Source: an uncultured bacterium
GTDB lineage: Bacteria > Cyanobacteriota > Vampirovibrionia > Gastranaerophilales > Gastranaerophilaceae
Assembly: GCA_900551965.1 (NCBI GenBank)
Contig: URYF01000084.1
Span: forward strand, 1-5,772
Direction: 5' to 3'
Length of the DNA: 5,772 nucleotides
In this document: positions 1 to 5,045 of the stretch, in pieces
Layout of the letters: the number at the start of each line of letters is the position of its first letter
Position numbering within the stretch: the first letter of the stretch is position 1
Notes under the pieces: generated by a model
The model's database searches: none
What the model was told of the DNA's origin: nothing
What the model saw: the letters and a program-made list of their open reading frames with translations, nothing else
Made by a program: the position numbers and the translations under genes

Positions 1-33
1 CCGAAATTGCACTCTATCATTGATTTTTAACAT
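1..33 (-). CDS. N-terminal fragment of an unrecognised protein
   Basis: Only the first 11 codons are inside the window, reading MLKINDRVQFR, and the gene runs off the left edge. The start is well supported. The minus strand carries AAAGGAG seven bases before the ATG at 33, and a strong promoter (63-91) would start RNA about 24 bases upstream. It lies downstream of tsf on the same strand but beyond the tsf terminator, so it is probably its own transcription unit. The 11 residues are too few to name a family. Confidence 0.6.
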   Translation of the reverse strand, partial: MLKINDRVQFR

Positions 34-62
34 CTTTCTCTCCTTTTACGTCTTCTTAATTC

Positions 63-91
63 AGTATATTACACTCTAGCGCTATCGTCAA
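63..91 (-). promoter_or_regulatory. Sigma70-type promoter for the leftmost gene
   Basis: On the minus strand, TTGACG (91-86) is followed by a 17-base spacer and TATACT (68-63). Both boxes match the housekeeping consensus at 5 of 6 positions with ideal spacing. The expected start is near 57, giving a leader of about 24 bases with the Shine-Dalgarno inside it. The spacer contains the 8-base palindrome TAGCGCTA (77-84), which could be an operator or chance. Confidence 0.7.
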
Positions 92-272
92 CTTATTGAA
101 ATTTCTAACACCGTTCGAGAAAACAAGTTACTGCTGCTGGACTAAAAGCCCAACCTGCTTTTCTATTTGCCTGGTCATTACAAACAAATAAAATGAGCAT
201 AGCCACCCCACCTGCGAGATGTTCAAATTTGCAATTATTACGGCACTTCGTACCTCGTAATAACAAAATGAC
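92..272. other. Intergenic stretch without a supported gene; possible repeat or gene remnant
   Basis: No start with a ribosome binding site opens a convincing gene here. On the minus strand one frame is open for about 36 codons, ending in a stop near 108. It contains the stretch QANRKAGWAFSPAAV, but has no Shine-Dalgarno and no known domain. It may be a remnant of a dispersed repeat or of a gene. The right end holds the hairpin at 235-263 and the spacer up to the tsf terminator. Confidence 0.35.
235..263. repeat. Hairpin-forming inverted repeat
   Basis: TTATTACG (235-242) and CGTAATAA (256-263) are perfect 8-base inverted arms around a 13-base loop that contains a further short AC/GT pairing. 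On the minus strand the right arm reads TTATTACGAGGTACGAAG, close to the CATTACGAGGACG core at 4828-4840. This suggests a partial copy of the same dispersed intergenic repeat. It lacks a T-run on either side, so it is not a terminator. Confidence 0.5.
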
Positions 273-301
273 AAAAAAAATACCTCAATTTCTTGAGGTA
301 T
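273..301 (-). terminator. Rho-independent terminator of tsf
   Basis: On the minus strand the arms ATACCTCAA (301-293 side) and TTGAGGTAT form a 9-base-pair stem with a four-base GAAA loop, followed directly by eight T residues (280-273). It starts 29 bases after the tsf stop codon, which is the expected place for the end of an rpsB-tsf message. The A-tract lies only on the minus-strand exit side, so termination is expected in that direction. Confidence 0.9.
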
Positions 302-330
302 CTTTTAAATTCTATAATTTGGACTATAAA

Positions 331-1194
331 TTAGCCTTTTACCTGAGCCATAACTTCTTCTGCAAAGTTATCTTGGCGTTTTTCAAGACCTTCACCCAAT
401 TCATATCTTGTGAAAGCTTTGATTGTCAATTTGCCTTCAATAAGTTGTCCAACTGTTTGGTTAGGATCTTTTACAAAAGGTTGTTCAAGCAAGCATCTTT
501 CAGCCATAATTTTGTTTACACGGCCTTCAACGATTTTTGCTCTGATGTTTTCAGGTTTTTTAAGCAAATCTTCTTTACCCATTTCAATTCTTGTTTCTTC
601 ATCAATTACGGATTGAGGAATTTCTTCTCTTGAAACGAATTTAGGAGCGTTTGAAGCTATGTGAAGACAAATGTCGTTCATCAATTCTTCATCTTTAGCA
701 TCAGTATTTAATAATACACCGATTTTACCGTTGTGAATATATGTAGCAACATTTCCTTCATATCTTACAAATCTTCTTACAGTGATTTTTTCACCGATAG
801 AAGCAATTTTTTCTTTCAAAGCATCTTCGAAAGTTTTACCACAATCAGGGCAAGTTGCAGCTAAGAATTCTTCAACTGTAGCCGGAGTAACTTGAGCAAC
901 ATGTTTTGCCAAGTTTGCTGTTAAAGTTTTAAATTCATCATTTTTAGCAACGAAGTCTGTTTCACAGTTAACTTCGATCATTGTACCGCAGTTAGCATCT
1001 ACATATGAATCAACTCTGCCTTCAGCAGCGATTCTGCCCATTTTTTTATCAGCAGAAGCAATACCTTTTTGACGTAAAATTTCTTGAGCTTTTTCCATAT
1101 CTCCGTCAACTTCAACTAATGCTTTTTTAGCATCCATCATGCCGGCACCTGTTTTGTCACGAAGTTCTTTAACCATTTGAGCTGTAATATTCAT
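331..1194 (-). CDS. tsf: Translation elongation factor Ts
   Basis: EF-Ts is the cytoplasmic nucleotide exchange factor that removes GDP from EF-Tu so that it can reload GTP and aminoacyl-tRNA. The protein is 287 residues, close to the 283 of the E. coli factor. The N-terminal UBA-like domain is clear (ELRDKTGAGMMDAKKAL, 10-26). The core motif ETDFVAKND follows at 78-86, with Asp80 and Phe81 at the numbers known in E. coli to act on the EF-Tu magnesium site. The C-terminal AERCLLEQPFVKD and RYELGEGLEKR segments are standard. I placed the start at 1194 because AAAGGAG lies just upstream. The frame stays open 16 codons further, but that stretch has no binding site and lacks family character. It follows rpsB after 129 bases, has its own promoter candidate (1276-1284), and ends at a strong terminator. 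One oddity is a CPDCG pair of cysteines (115, 118). Confidence 0.97.
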   Translation of the reverse strand: MNITAQMVKELRDKTGAGMMDAKKALVEVDGDMEKAQEILRQKGIASADKKMGRIAAEGRVDSYVDANCGTMIEVNCETDFVAKNDEFKTLTANLAKHVAQVTPATVEEFLAATCPDCGKTFEDALKEKIASIGEKITVRRFVRYEGNVATYIHNGKIGVLLNTDAKDEELMNDICLHIASNAPKFVSREEIPQSVIDEETRIEMGKEDLLKKPENIRAKIVEGRVNKIMAERCLLEQPFVKDPNQTVGQLIEGKLTIKAFTRYELGEGLEKRQDNFAEEVMAQVKG

Positions 1195-1240
1195 GTTTTC
1201 TCCTTTATCCTTATCTTTGCGGGATATAAAAAGGTGAGTC

Positions 1241-1258
1241 ATAAATACCGGTATTCAT
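1241..1258. promoter_or_regulatory. Near-perfect palindrome in the tsf leader, possible operator
   Basis: AATACCGGTATT (1244-1255) is a perfect 12-base palindrome. The flanking AT/AT pairs at 1241-1242 and 1257-1258 extend it to 18 bases with one mismatched pair. It lies just downstream of the candidate tsf -10 box and its expected start point. A dimeric regulator could bind here, or the RNA could form a small stem. Nothing in the window identifies a partner. Confidence 0.35.
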
Positions 1259-1275
1259 TAATAATATTAATTGAC

Positions 1276-1284
1276 ATTATACCA
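1276..1284 (-). promoter_or_regulatory. Extended -10 promoter upstream of tsf
   Basis: The minus strand reads TGGTATAAT: a consensus TATAAT (1281-1276) preceded by the TG of an extended -10 element at the correct one-base distance. No good -35 box lies 16-19 bases upstream, which is tolerated with an extended -10. The start would fall near 1270, giving a leader of about 75 bases before the tsf ATG. No intrinsic terminator is visible after rpsB, so tsf is probably also transcribed by read-through. Confidence 0.55.
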
Positions 1285-1323
1285 AATTTTACAATTCACC
1301 TTTAAAATCACAAAACTAAATTA

Positions 1324-2091
1324 TTATTCTGCTTTTTCAGCTTCAGAAACGCCAGCATCAGCTGCTGAAATTTTTTCAATTTTCTTAGCTTCATTTGCTT
1401 TGTTTTCTCTAAGCTGTTTACCTTCCAAAACTGCATCAGCAAGTTTAGAAGTGATTAATTTAATAGATCTGATAGCATCATCATTACCAGGAATGATATG
1501 ATCAATACCGTCAGGGTTAGCATTTGTATCAGCTAAACAAATAACAGGGATACCTAATTTGTTAGCTTCTTTAATAGCGATTTCTTCTTTTGCTTGGTCT
1601 ACGATGAATATCAAATCAGGTAAACCTCTCATCTCTTTGATACCGCCTAAAGTTTTAGACAATTTAGCAAGCTGTCTGTTTAATTGAGCAACTTCTTTTT
1701 TAGGAAGTTTATCAACATAACCGTTAGAGATGAATTCTTCCATTTCTTTAAGTTTGCTTACTCTGCCGCGGATAGTTTCAAAGTTAGTTAACATACCGCC
1801 TAACCATCTTCTGTTGATATAGTATGCGCCTGAACGTTGAGCTTCTTCGGCTACAACTTCTGCTGCCTGTTTTTTAGTACCAACGAAAAGAACGTTTTTG
1901 CCTTTAGCTGCGTAATCTCTAACTAAAGCATATGCTTCATCCAATAAATCGGTAGTTTTTCTTAAATCAATAACGTAAATACCGTTTCTTGCACCGTAAA
2001 TATACGGTTTCATTTTAGGGTTCCATCTTTGTGTTTGGTGACCAAAATGTACACCTGCTTCTAAAAGTTCAATCATAGATGCTGTTGGCAT
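1324..2091 (-). CDS. rpsB: 30S ribosomal protein S2
   Basis: S2 is a structural protein of the small ribosomal subunit, bound at the head-body junction near S1 and the 3' end of 16S rRNA. The 255-residue product has normal length and carries the family signatures in order: GVHFGH at 13-18 followed by QTQRWNPKMKPYIYG, then FVGTKKQA, the INRRWLGGMLTNF block, and the C-terminal DTNANPDGIDHIIPGNDDA block from about 188. The last 20 or so residues form an alanine-, lysine- and glutamate-rich tail, which varies among species. The start at 2091 is set by AAGGAG with good spacing. It is the first gene of the rpsB-tsf pair and is divergent from rpsT. Its leader contains several inverted repeats, so feedback control by S2, as known for E. 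coli rpsB, is possible but unproved here. Confidence 0.97.
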   Translation of the reverse strand: MPTASMIELLEAGVHFGHQTQRWNPKMKPYIYGARNGIYVIDLRKTTDLLDEAYALVRDYAAKGKNVLFVGTKKQAAEVVAEEAQRSGAYYINRRWLGGMLTNFETIRGRVSKLKEMEEFISNGYVDKLPKKEVAQLNRQLAKLSKTLGGIKEMRGLPDLIFIVDQAKEEIAIKEANKLGIPVICLADTNANPDGIDHIIPGNDDAIRSIKLITSKLADAVLEGKQLRENKANEAKKIEKISAADAGVSEAEKAE

Positions 2092-2187
2092 CGGTTTTCT
2101 CCTTATGTTTTAAATGTATTGTACTACGGGCTAAACCGTCTCATTTTGAAGATTTCAAAACTAGGACAAACCTATCAGACTAGTATA
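2092..2187 (-). promoter_or_regulatory. Candidate rpsB promoter and structured leader
   Basis: A -10-like TATACT lies at 2187-2182 on the minus strand, without a convincing -35 box. A second candidate, TATAAT, lies further upstream within TTATTATAAACAT (about 2200-2212). RNA starting near 2176 would have a leader of about 85 bases. The leader has three successive inverted repeats: TAGG/CCTA around a five-base loop (about 2162-2174), a perfect 7-base TTTTGAA/TTCAAAA pair with a three-base loop (2144-2160), and ACGG/CCGT (2126-2139). The Shine-Dalgarno AAGGAG follows at about 2099-2104. The layout fits a translational control leader, but pairing was judged by eye. Confidence 0.4.
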
Positions 2188-2244
2188 ACCAACAATATCT
2201 TATTATAAACATGATATTATGCAAATATTTCAGCAATAAAACTT

Positions 2245-2290
2245 AAAAAAAGCACAAAAATCTTGCAAAAAAATTTTTATCTGGTATTAA
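2245..2290 (+). promoter_or_regulatory. rpsT promoter with upstream A-tracts
   Basis: TTGCAA (2263-2268) and TATTAA (2285-2290) are separated by 16 bases, and a TG one base before the -10 box (TGGTATTAA) makes it an extended -10. Each hexamer matches consensus at only 4 of 6 positions. A-tracts at 2245-2251 and 2256-2260 sit where a UP element would contact RNA polymerase alpha subunits, and with the A/T tract at 2267-2278 they are spaced roughly one helical turn apart. The expected start is near 2296, about 73 bases before the rpsT ATG. Confidence 0.5.
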
Positions 2291-2320
2291 TATAAGTGCT
2301 CACATCCTCAAATGAGTAGC

Positions 2321-2341
2321 GTGCAAAGTCATTACTTGCAC
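2321..2341 (+). promoter_or_regulatory. Bulged hairpin in the rpsT leader
   Basis: GTGCAAAGT pairs with ACTTGCAC across a four-base CATT loop, giving eight base pairs with one bulged A. It lies 27 bases before the rpsT ATG and about 11 bases before the AAAGG that serves as a weak ribosome binding site. It has no T-run, so it is not a terminator. A protein-binding or mRNA-stabilising role is possible, because S20 synthesis is known to be feedback-controlled in E. coli. Confidence 0.4.
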
Positions 2342-2368
2342 AAAGTAAAACGAAAGGTAAATTCAATT

Positions 2369-2635
2369 ATGGCAAATATTAAATCTGCTAAAAAAAGAGT
2401 GTTAGTAGCTGAAGCAAACAGACAAAGAAACGTTGCATTCAAAACTTCAATCAAAACTGCTGTTAAAAAAGCATTGGAATTAGCATCAAGTGAAGATAAA
2501 GAAGCATTAAATGCAGCTATTTCTAAAGTGTACCAATTATGTGACAAAGCTGTTGTTAAAGGTATTTTACACAAAAATACTGCAGCAAGAAAAAAATCAA
2601 GATTGGTTCTTGCTATCAAAAAAGTTAACGCTTAA
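2369..2635 (+). CDS. rpsT: 30S ribosomal protein S20
   Basis: S20 is a small, basic, helical protein that binds 16S rRNA at the bottom of the 30S body early in assembly. The 88-residue product matches the usual length (87 in E. coli). It starts with the family signature MANIKSAKKR, continues with a basic long helix, and ends with the HKNTAARKKSRL motif (about 68-79) typical of the family. The frame stays open 19 codons upstream, but the start at 2369 is chosen because the protein aligns from its first methionine and because the upstream part overlaps the leader hairpin. The ribosome binding site is modest: AAAGG 11 bases before the ATG. It is a single-gene unit, divergent from rpsB, with its own promoter and a terminator 20 bases past the stop. 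Confidence 0.96.
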   Translation: MANIKSAKKRVLVAEANRQRNVAFKTSIKTAVKKALELASSEDKEALNAAISKVYQLCDKAVVKGILHKNTAARKKSRLVLAIKKVNA

Positions 2636-2654
2636 TTGAAAATTTCTTAAAAGT

Positions 2655-2695
2655 AAAAAAGAAGAGTTTGGGAGTATTTCCGGCTCTTCTTTTTT
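2655..2695. terminator. Bidirectional Rho-independent terminator between convergent genes
   Basis: AAAAAAGAAGAG (2655-2666) pairs with CTCTTCTTTTTT (2684-2695), and an inner GGGA/TTCC pairing further closes the loop. On the plus strand the T-run ends the rpsT transcript. On the minus strand the complementary A-run gives the same structure six bases after the last glycosyltransferase stop (2701). One element therefore serves both converging units. Confidence 0.85.
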
Positions 2696-2700
2696 ATTGT

Positions 2701-3690
2701 TTACCCGAGAGCTTTTTCAAAATCCTGCCTGGTTCCGGATTTTATTATTTCAAAAATACCTTCACCGCGCAGTTGTTTATATATTTGAGGAGCCAAATTT
2801 TGTTTTTCTGCCTCTAATAACATTGATTTCATTTGATTATAATATTTATCTTTCAAATCAGTCGGACAGTTTTTATATCTCAAGGAAGATACATTATATT
2901 TGAATTGAAACAATGCATATTTATAATGTTCATAAGCATTATGGGAATTTATCTCATCCTCGATAATTGAAATTATCTTAAAAATATCAAAAGCATTTGG
3001 AGATACCAGTAAGTTTGCAGTTATCGTATGATAATTTCGATATTTATAAAAAATATCACCACATAACAAAATACTTTTTGCATTAATGAATGTTTTAAAC
3101 CCGAATACTGTATCTTCATACGCTAAACCATCAGGGAATTTTATATTGTTTGCGGTTAAAAACTCTTTCCGATAAAGCTTATTTGCTGCAGAAAGATTTC
3201 TTGATAATGGCTTATTGCAATCATTAAAAGTATGCACCGTATAATCCGATATATGATTATTCCAATCAGAGATATCGAAAAACATCAGCGGGATAATATC
3301 ATTTTTAGACTTGCAATACAACGCACCGTTGAAACAAAAAATATCACAACGACAACCTGATTTTTGAACATAGTCAACAAAAGTTTTATAAAGAGTTAAC
3401 AATACCCAATCATCAGAATCAATGAACGACAAATACTCGCCCGTTGAGACATCAATTCCGATATTACGGGCAGTAGCCGCACCTTTATTTTCACTTTGGA
3501 TAACTACAATTCTTTCATCAAGTTTTGCATAATTATTCAAAACCTCAAGACTGTTATCCGTTGACCCATCATCAACACAAATTATTTCAAGATTATCATA
3601 GGTTTGAAATCTCAATGAATCTATACACTTTCCAAGATATAATGCGCTATTATACACAGGAACAATAATTGAAATTTTCGGATTAAACAT
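2701..3690 (-). CDS. GT2-family glycosyltransferase (second gene of the operon)
   Basis: The product is a predicted cytoplasmic, possibly membrane-associated GT-A fold enzyme that moves a sugar from a nucleotide sugar to a growing glycan. In 329 residues it shows the opening strand SIIVPVYNS (7-15), the nucleotide-binding VDDGSTDNS (39-47), the ARNIG segment (74-78), and IDSDD (90-94), whose DxD binds the metal and sugar-nucleotide diphosphate. A later ED pair (192-193, AYEDT) is a likely catalytic base region. No transmembrane segment is evident. A cysteine-rich patch sits at 113, 115, 119 and 126. The start is uncertain: the ATG at 3690 and a GTG at 3693 both fit the GGAGG at 3705-3701 (10 or 7 bases away). 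The GTG would overlap the TAG of the upstream gene by one base, so coupled translation is likely. Donor and acceptor cannot be told. Such genes usually build capsule, O-antigen or exopolysaccharide. Confidence 0.9.
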   Translation of the reverse strand: MFNPKISIIVPVYNSALYLGKCIDSLRFQTYDNLEIICVDDGSTDNSLEVLNNYAKLDERIVVIQSENKGAATARNIGIDVSTGEYLSFIDSDDWVLLTLYKTFVDYVQKSGCRCDIFCFNGALYCKSKNDIIPLMFFDISDWNNHISDYTVHTFNDCNKPLSRNLSAANKLYRKEFLTANNIKFPDGLAYEDTVFGFKTFINAKSILLCGDIFYKYRNYHTITANLLVSPNAFDIFKIISIIEDEINSHNAYEHYKYALFQFKYNVSSLRYKNCPTDLKDKYYNQMKSMLLEAEKQNLAPQIYKQLRGEGIFEIIKSGTRQDFEKALG

Positions 3691-3705
3691 CACTAAATAC
3701 CCTCC
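3691..3705 (-). promoter_or_regulatory. Strong Shine-Dalgarno with stop/start overlap between the two glycosyltransferases
   Basis: The minus strand reads GGAGGGTATTTAGTGATG. The GGAGG (3705-3701) lies inside the end of the first gene. Its stop TAG (3695-3693) shares a base with a GTG and is two bases from the ATG. This arrangement is typical of translational coupling and leaves two possible starts for the second gene. Confidence 0.75.
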
Positions 3706-4670
3706 GCTAAAAATCTTATATAATCAGCATAACTTAATGATTTAACAAGAGCATCATAATCCCTAAACCATTTTTGCTCAACCAAAGATAAGTCTTTTTT
3801 ATTATAAACGCTACAATCAATGTTGTAATTATTTAGCTTGGCCTCATTGTAAAACCGCTCTTTCAAATCCGCTCGAATTTCTCGAAACTTTTTAATAATA
3901 TCCAGAACAATTAAAATTTGGACAGCTGGTTTAAACTTTTCATAGTAGCCTTCAGCTTTCAAAAAACCAATAACCATATCATAAGCCTTAAAAACATCAA
4001 ACAATCGTTCATCATTATTTGACATAATAGCCCCCGGACGGGCAGAATTATATAAGAACAAAGGTTCATTCAAATATGTAACTCTTTGGGATTTTAAAAA
4101 GACCGATGTAAAAAACGGTAAATCCTCAAAAACAATATTTTGAAAACCGCCGGTCTTGTTTATTAAATCCGCGCGATACAGCTTTAACGAAACCTGAACC
4201 GGAAGAAATTTATACAACAAAGGCGGAATAGAATCCTTTGAAAAAACATTTCCGACAAATGAAGCATCAAGTATATTTACTCTACTACTCGCACCTGCAC
4301 CGCCATCATAAAATATGTAGTCACAGATTACCATATCCGAATTATATTTTTCAGCATTATTATACAAAAGCTCAAGTGCAACAGTCGAAATATAATCATC
4401 CGAATCCAAAAAATAAATATATTTTCCGCTTACATATTTTATACCGGTATTGCGTGCAGAAGATAATCCGCCGTTTTCTTTTGTTATGACTTTAATCCTA
4501 TTGTCAAACTTTGAATAAGATTCTAAAATTTCAACAGAAGAATCCGTAGAACCGTCATTTACACAAATTATTTCAATATCTTCAAAACTTTGTGATATAA
4601 CAGAATCAAGACACCTTGCCAAATATTTTTCTACGTTAAAAACCGGAATAATAACGGAAATTTCTGCCAT
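3693..4670 (-). CDS. GT2-family glycosyltransferase (first gene of the operon)
   Basis: A second GT-A fold sugar transferase, of the EpsJ/WcaA-like type. Counting from the ATG at 4670 it has 325 residues with ISVIIPVFN (4-12), VNDGSTDSS (37-45), LSSARNTG (69-76), FLDSDD (87-92) and an FEDLPF segment (181-186) carrying the ED pair. All expected GT2 motifs are present, so it should be active on a nucleotide sugar. The C-terminal third is helical and charged, without clear membrane spans. The frame extends five codons to a GTG at 4685, but that codon lies inside the promoter spacer, just upstream of the TATTAT box, and has no Shine-Dalgarno. The ATG at 4670 is therefore preferred. It is only distantly similar to the gene behind it, so the pair may be an old duplication or two independently recruited family members. 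It probably acts in surface-glycan synthesis. Confidence 0.9.
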   Translation of the reverse strand: MAEISVIIPVFNVEKYLARCLDSVISQSFEDIEIICVNDGSTDSSVEILESYSKFDNRIKVITKENGGLSSARNTGIKYVSGKYIYFLDSDDYISTVALELLYNNAEKYNSDMVICDYIFYDGGAGASSRVNILDASFVGNVFSKDSIPPLLYKFLPVQVSLKLYRADLINKTGGFQNIVFEDLPFFTSVFLKSQRVTYLNEPLFLYNSARPGAIMSNNDERLFDVFKAYDMVIGFLKAEGYYEKFKPAVQILIVLDIIKKFREIRADLKERFYNEAKLNNYNIDCSVYNKKDLSLVEQKWFRDYDALVKSLSYADYIRFLAEGI

Positions 4671-4676
4671 AGGGCT

Positions 4677-4705
4677 ATAATACACCTATTTTCGACTTTC
4701 GTCAA
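4677..4705 (-). promoter_or_regulatory. Near-consensus promoter of the glycosyltransferase operon
   Basis: On the minus strand TTGACG (4705-4700), 17 bases, then TATTAT (4682-4677): each hexamer matches sigma70 consensus at 5 of 6 positions. Counting the -10 box as -12 to -7 puts +1 at 4670, the A of the ATG. The transcript would have little or no 5' leader, which agrees with the absence of a good Shine-Dalgarno before this gene. Confidence 0.7.
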
Positions 4706-4740
4706 ATCCTTTATTCAATTCTCTCTCGCCAATTTTTCAT

Positions 4741-4840
4741 TCCATTGCAAGGATAACTTATCCGATGTCGCAATCGCAATGTTGCGCTCTTTGTCGTGGA
4801 TTACCACGTCCTCGCTGTAGCTCGTCCTCGTAATGACATG
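4741..4840. repeat. GC-rich intergenic repeat block
   Basis: I counted 49 G or C in 100 bases here against 19 in 100 at 4981-5080. The block is full of short inverted repeats: GGATAA/TTATCC (4751-4763), CGCAA/TTGCG (about 4770-4787), and CGTGG/CCACG with an ATTA loop (4795-4808). On the minus strand it reads CATTACGAGGACG followed by ACGTGGTAATCCACG. This resembles the GTCATTGCGAGGA...GCAATCC type of dispersed intergenic repeat seen in many bacterial genomes. It codes for nothing I recognise. Confidence 0.55.
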
Positions 4841-4867
4841 TTTGTTTGGTTTAAGTTGTTCGATTTT

Positions 4868-4895
4868 GAGATTCTTCGCTAACGCTCAGTATAAC
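4868..4895. repeat. Second intergenic repeat fragment
   Basis: The minus strand reads TACTGAGCGTTAGCGAAG and then AATCTC. This is very close to the widespread intergenic pattern TCATTCTGAGCG...GCGAAGAATCTC, and looks like a decayed copy. It is about 30 bases from the block at 4741-4840 and of a different type. Confidence 0.45.
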
Positions 4896-4915
4896 AAACC
4901 TCTCGTTTCTTTCTA

Positions 4916-4962
4916 CCTCACCCCTTGAATGAGTGGAGAGGCAACTCTGTCAAACTGAGCTT
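4916..4962. repeat. Third repeat fragment with imperfect hairpin
   Basis: CCTC (4916-4919) and GAGG (4938-4941) flank CAC/GTG pairing in an imperfect hairpin, immediately followed by TCAAACTGAGCTT (4950-4962). The latter resembles the start of another common dispersed intergenic repeat. There is no T-run, so it is not a terminator. The rest of the gap 4706-5045 is plain AT-rich DNA plus the promoter of the next gene. Confidence 0.35.
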
Positions 4963-5004
4963 ATTAAAAATATGTAAAGAGATGGATTTATTATCTTTAT
5001 GTTG

Positions 5005-5010
5005 TATAAT
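5005..5010 (+). promoter_or_regulatory. -10 box for the LamB/YcsF-like gene
   Basis: A perfect TATAAT lies 35 bases before the ATG at 5046. The expected start is near 5016, giving a leader of about 30 bases. No good -35 box is present at 16-18 bases. Other AT-rich alternatives (TATATT at 5020, GATAAT at 5027) lie closer to the gene, so the assignment is tentative. Confidence 0.4.
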
Positions 5011-5045
5011 TAACTAGGATATATTAGATAATGAGATTTTAAATT

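Noticed and set aside
410..616. Plus-strand 68-residue open frame
   Set aside because: It lies wholly antisense within tsf with no start signal.
193..633. Plus-strand 146-residue open frame
   Set aside because: It runs antisense through tsf and its terminator, is rich in Phe from complementing Lys/Glu codons, and has no ribosome binding site.
1195..1242. Sixteen-codon N-terminal extension of EF-Ts
   Set aside because: The extension has no Shine-Dalgarno and contains the ribosome binding site for the ATG at 1194, where the family alignment begins.
1271..1501. Plus-strand 76-residue open frame
   Set aside because: It is antisense to the 3' end of rpsB and reflects its alanine-rich tail.
2312..2368. 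Nineteen-codon N-terminal extension of S20
   Set aside because: It covers the leader hairpin, and S20 proteins begin at MANIKSAKKR.
2332..2619. Minus-strand 95-residue open frame
   Set aside because: It is the antisense shadow of rpsT, which is an unmistakable S20 gene.
2697..2903. Plus-strand 68-residue open frame
   Set aside because: It is antisense to a glycosyltransferase and starts just after a terminator, without a ribosome binding site.
4238..4489. Plus-strand 83-residue open frame
   Set aside because: It is antisense within a GT2 gene whose motifs are intact.
4741..4962. CRISPR array or tRNA
   Set aside because: The repeats are not regularly spaced or identical, and no cloverleaf fold could be drawn.
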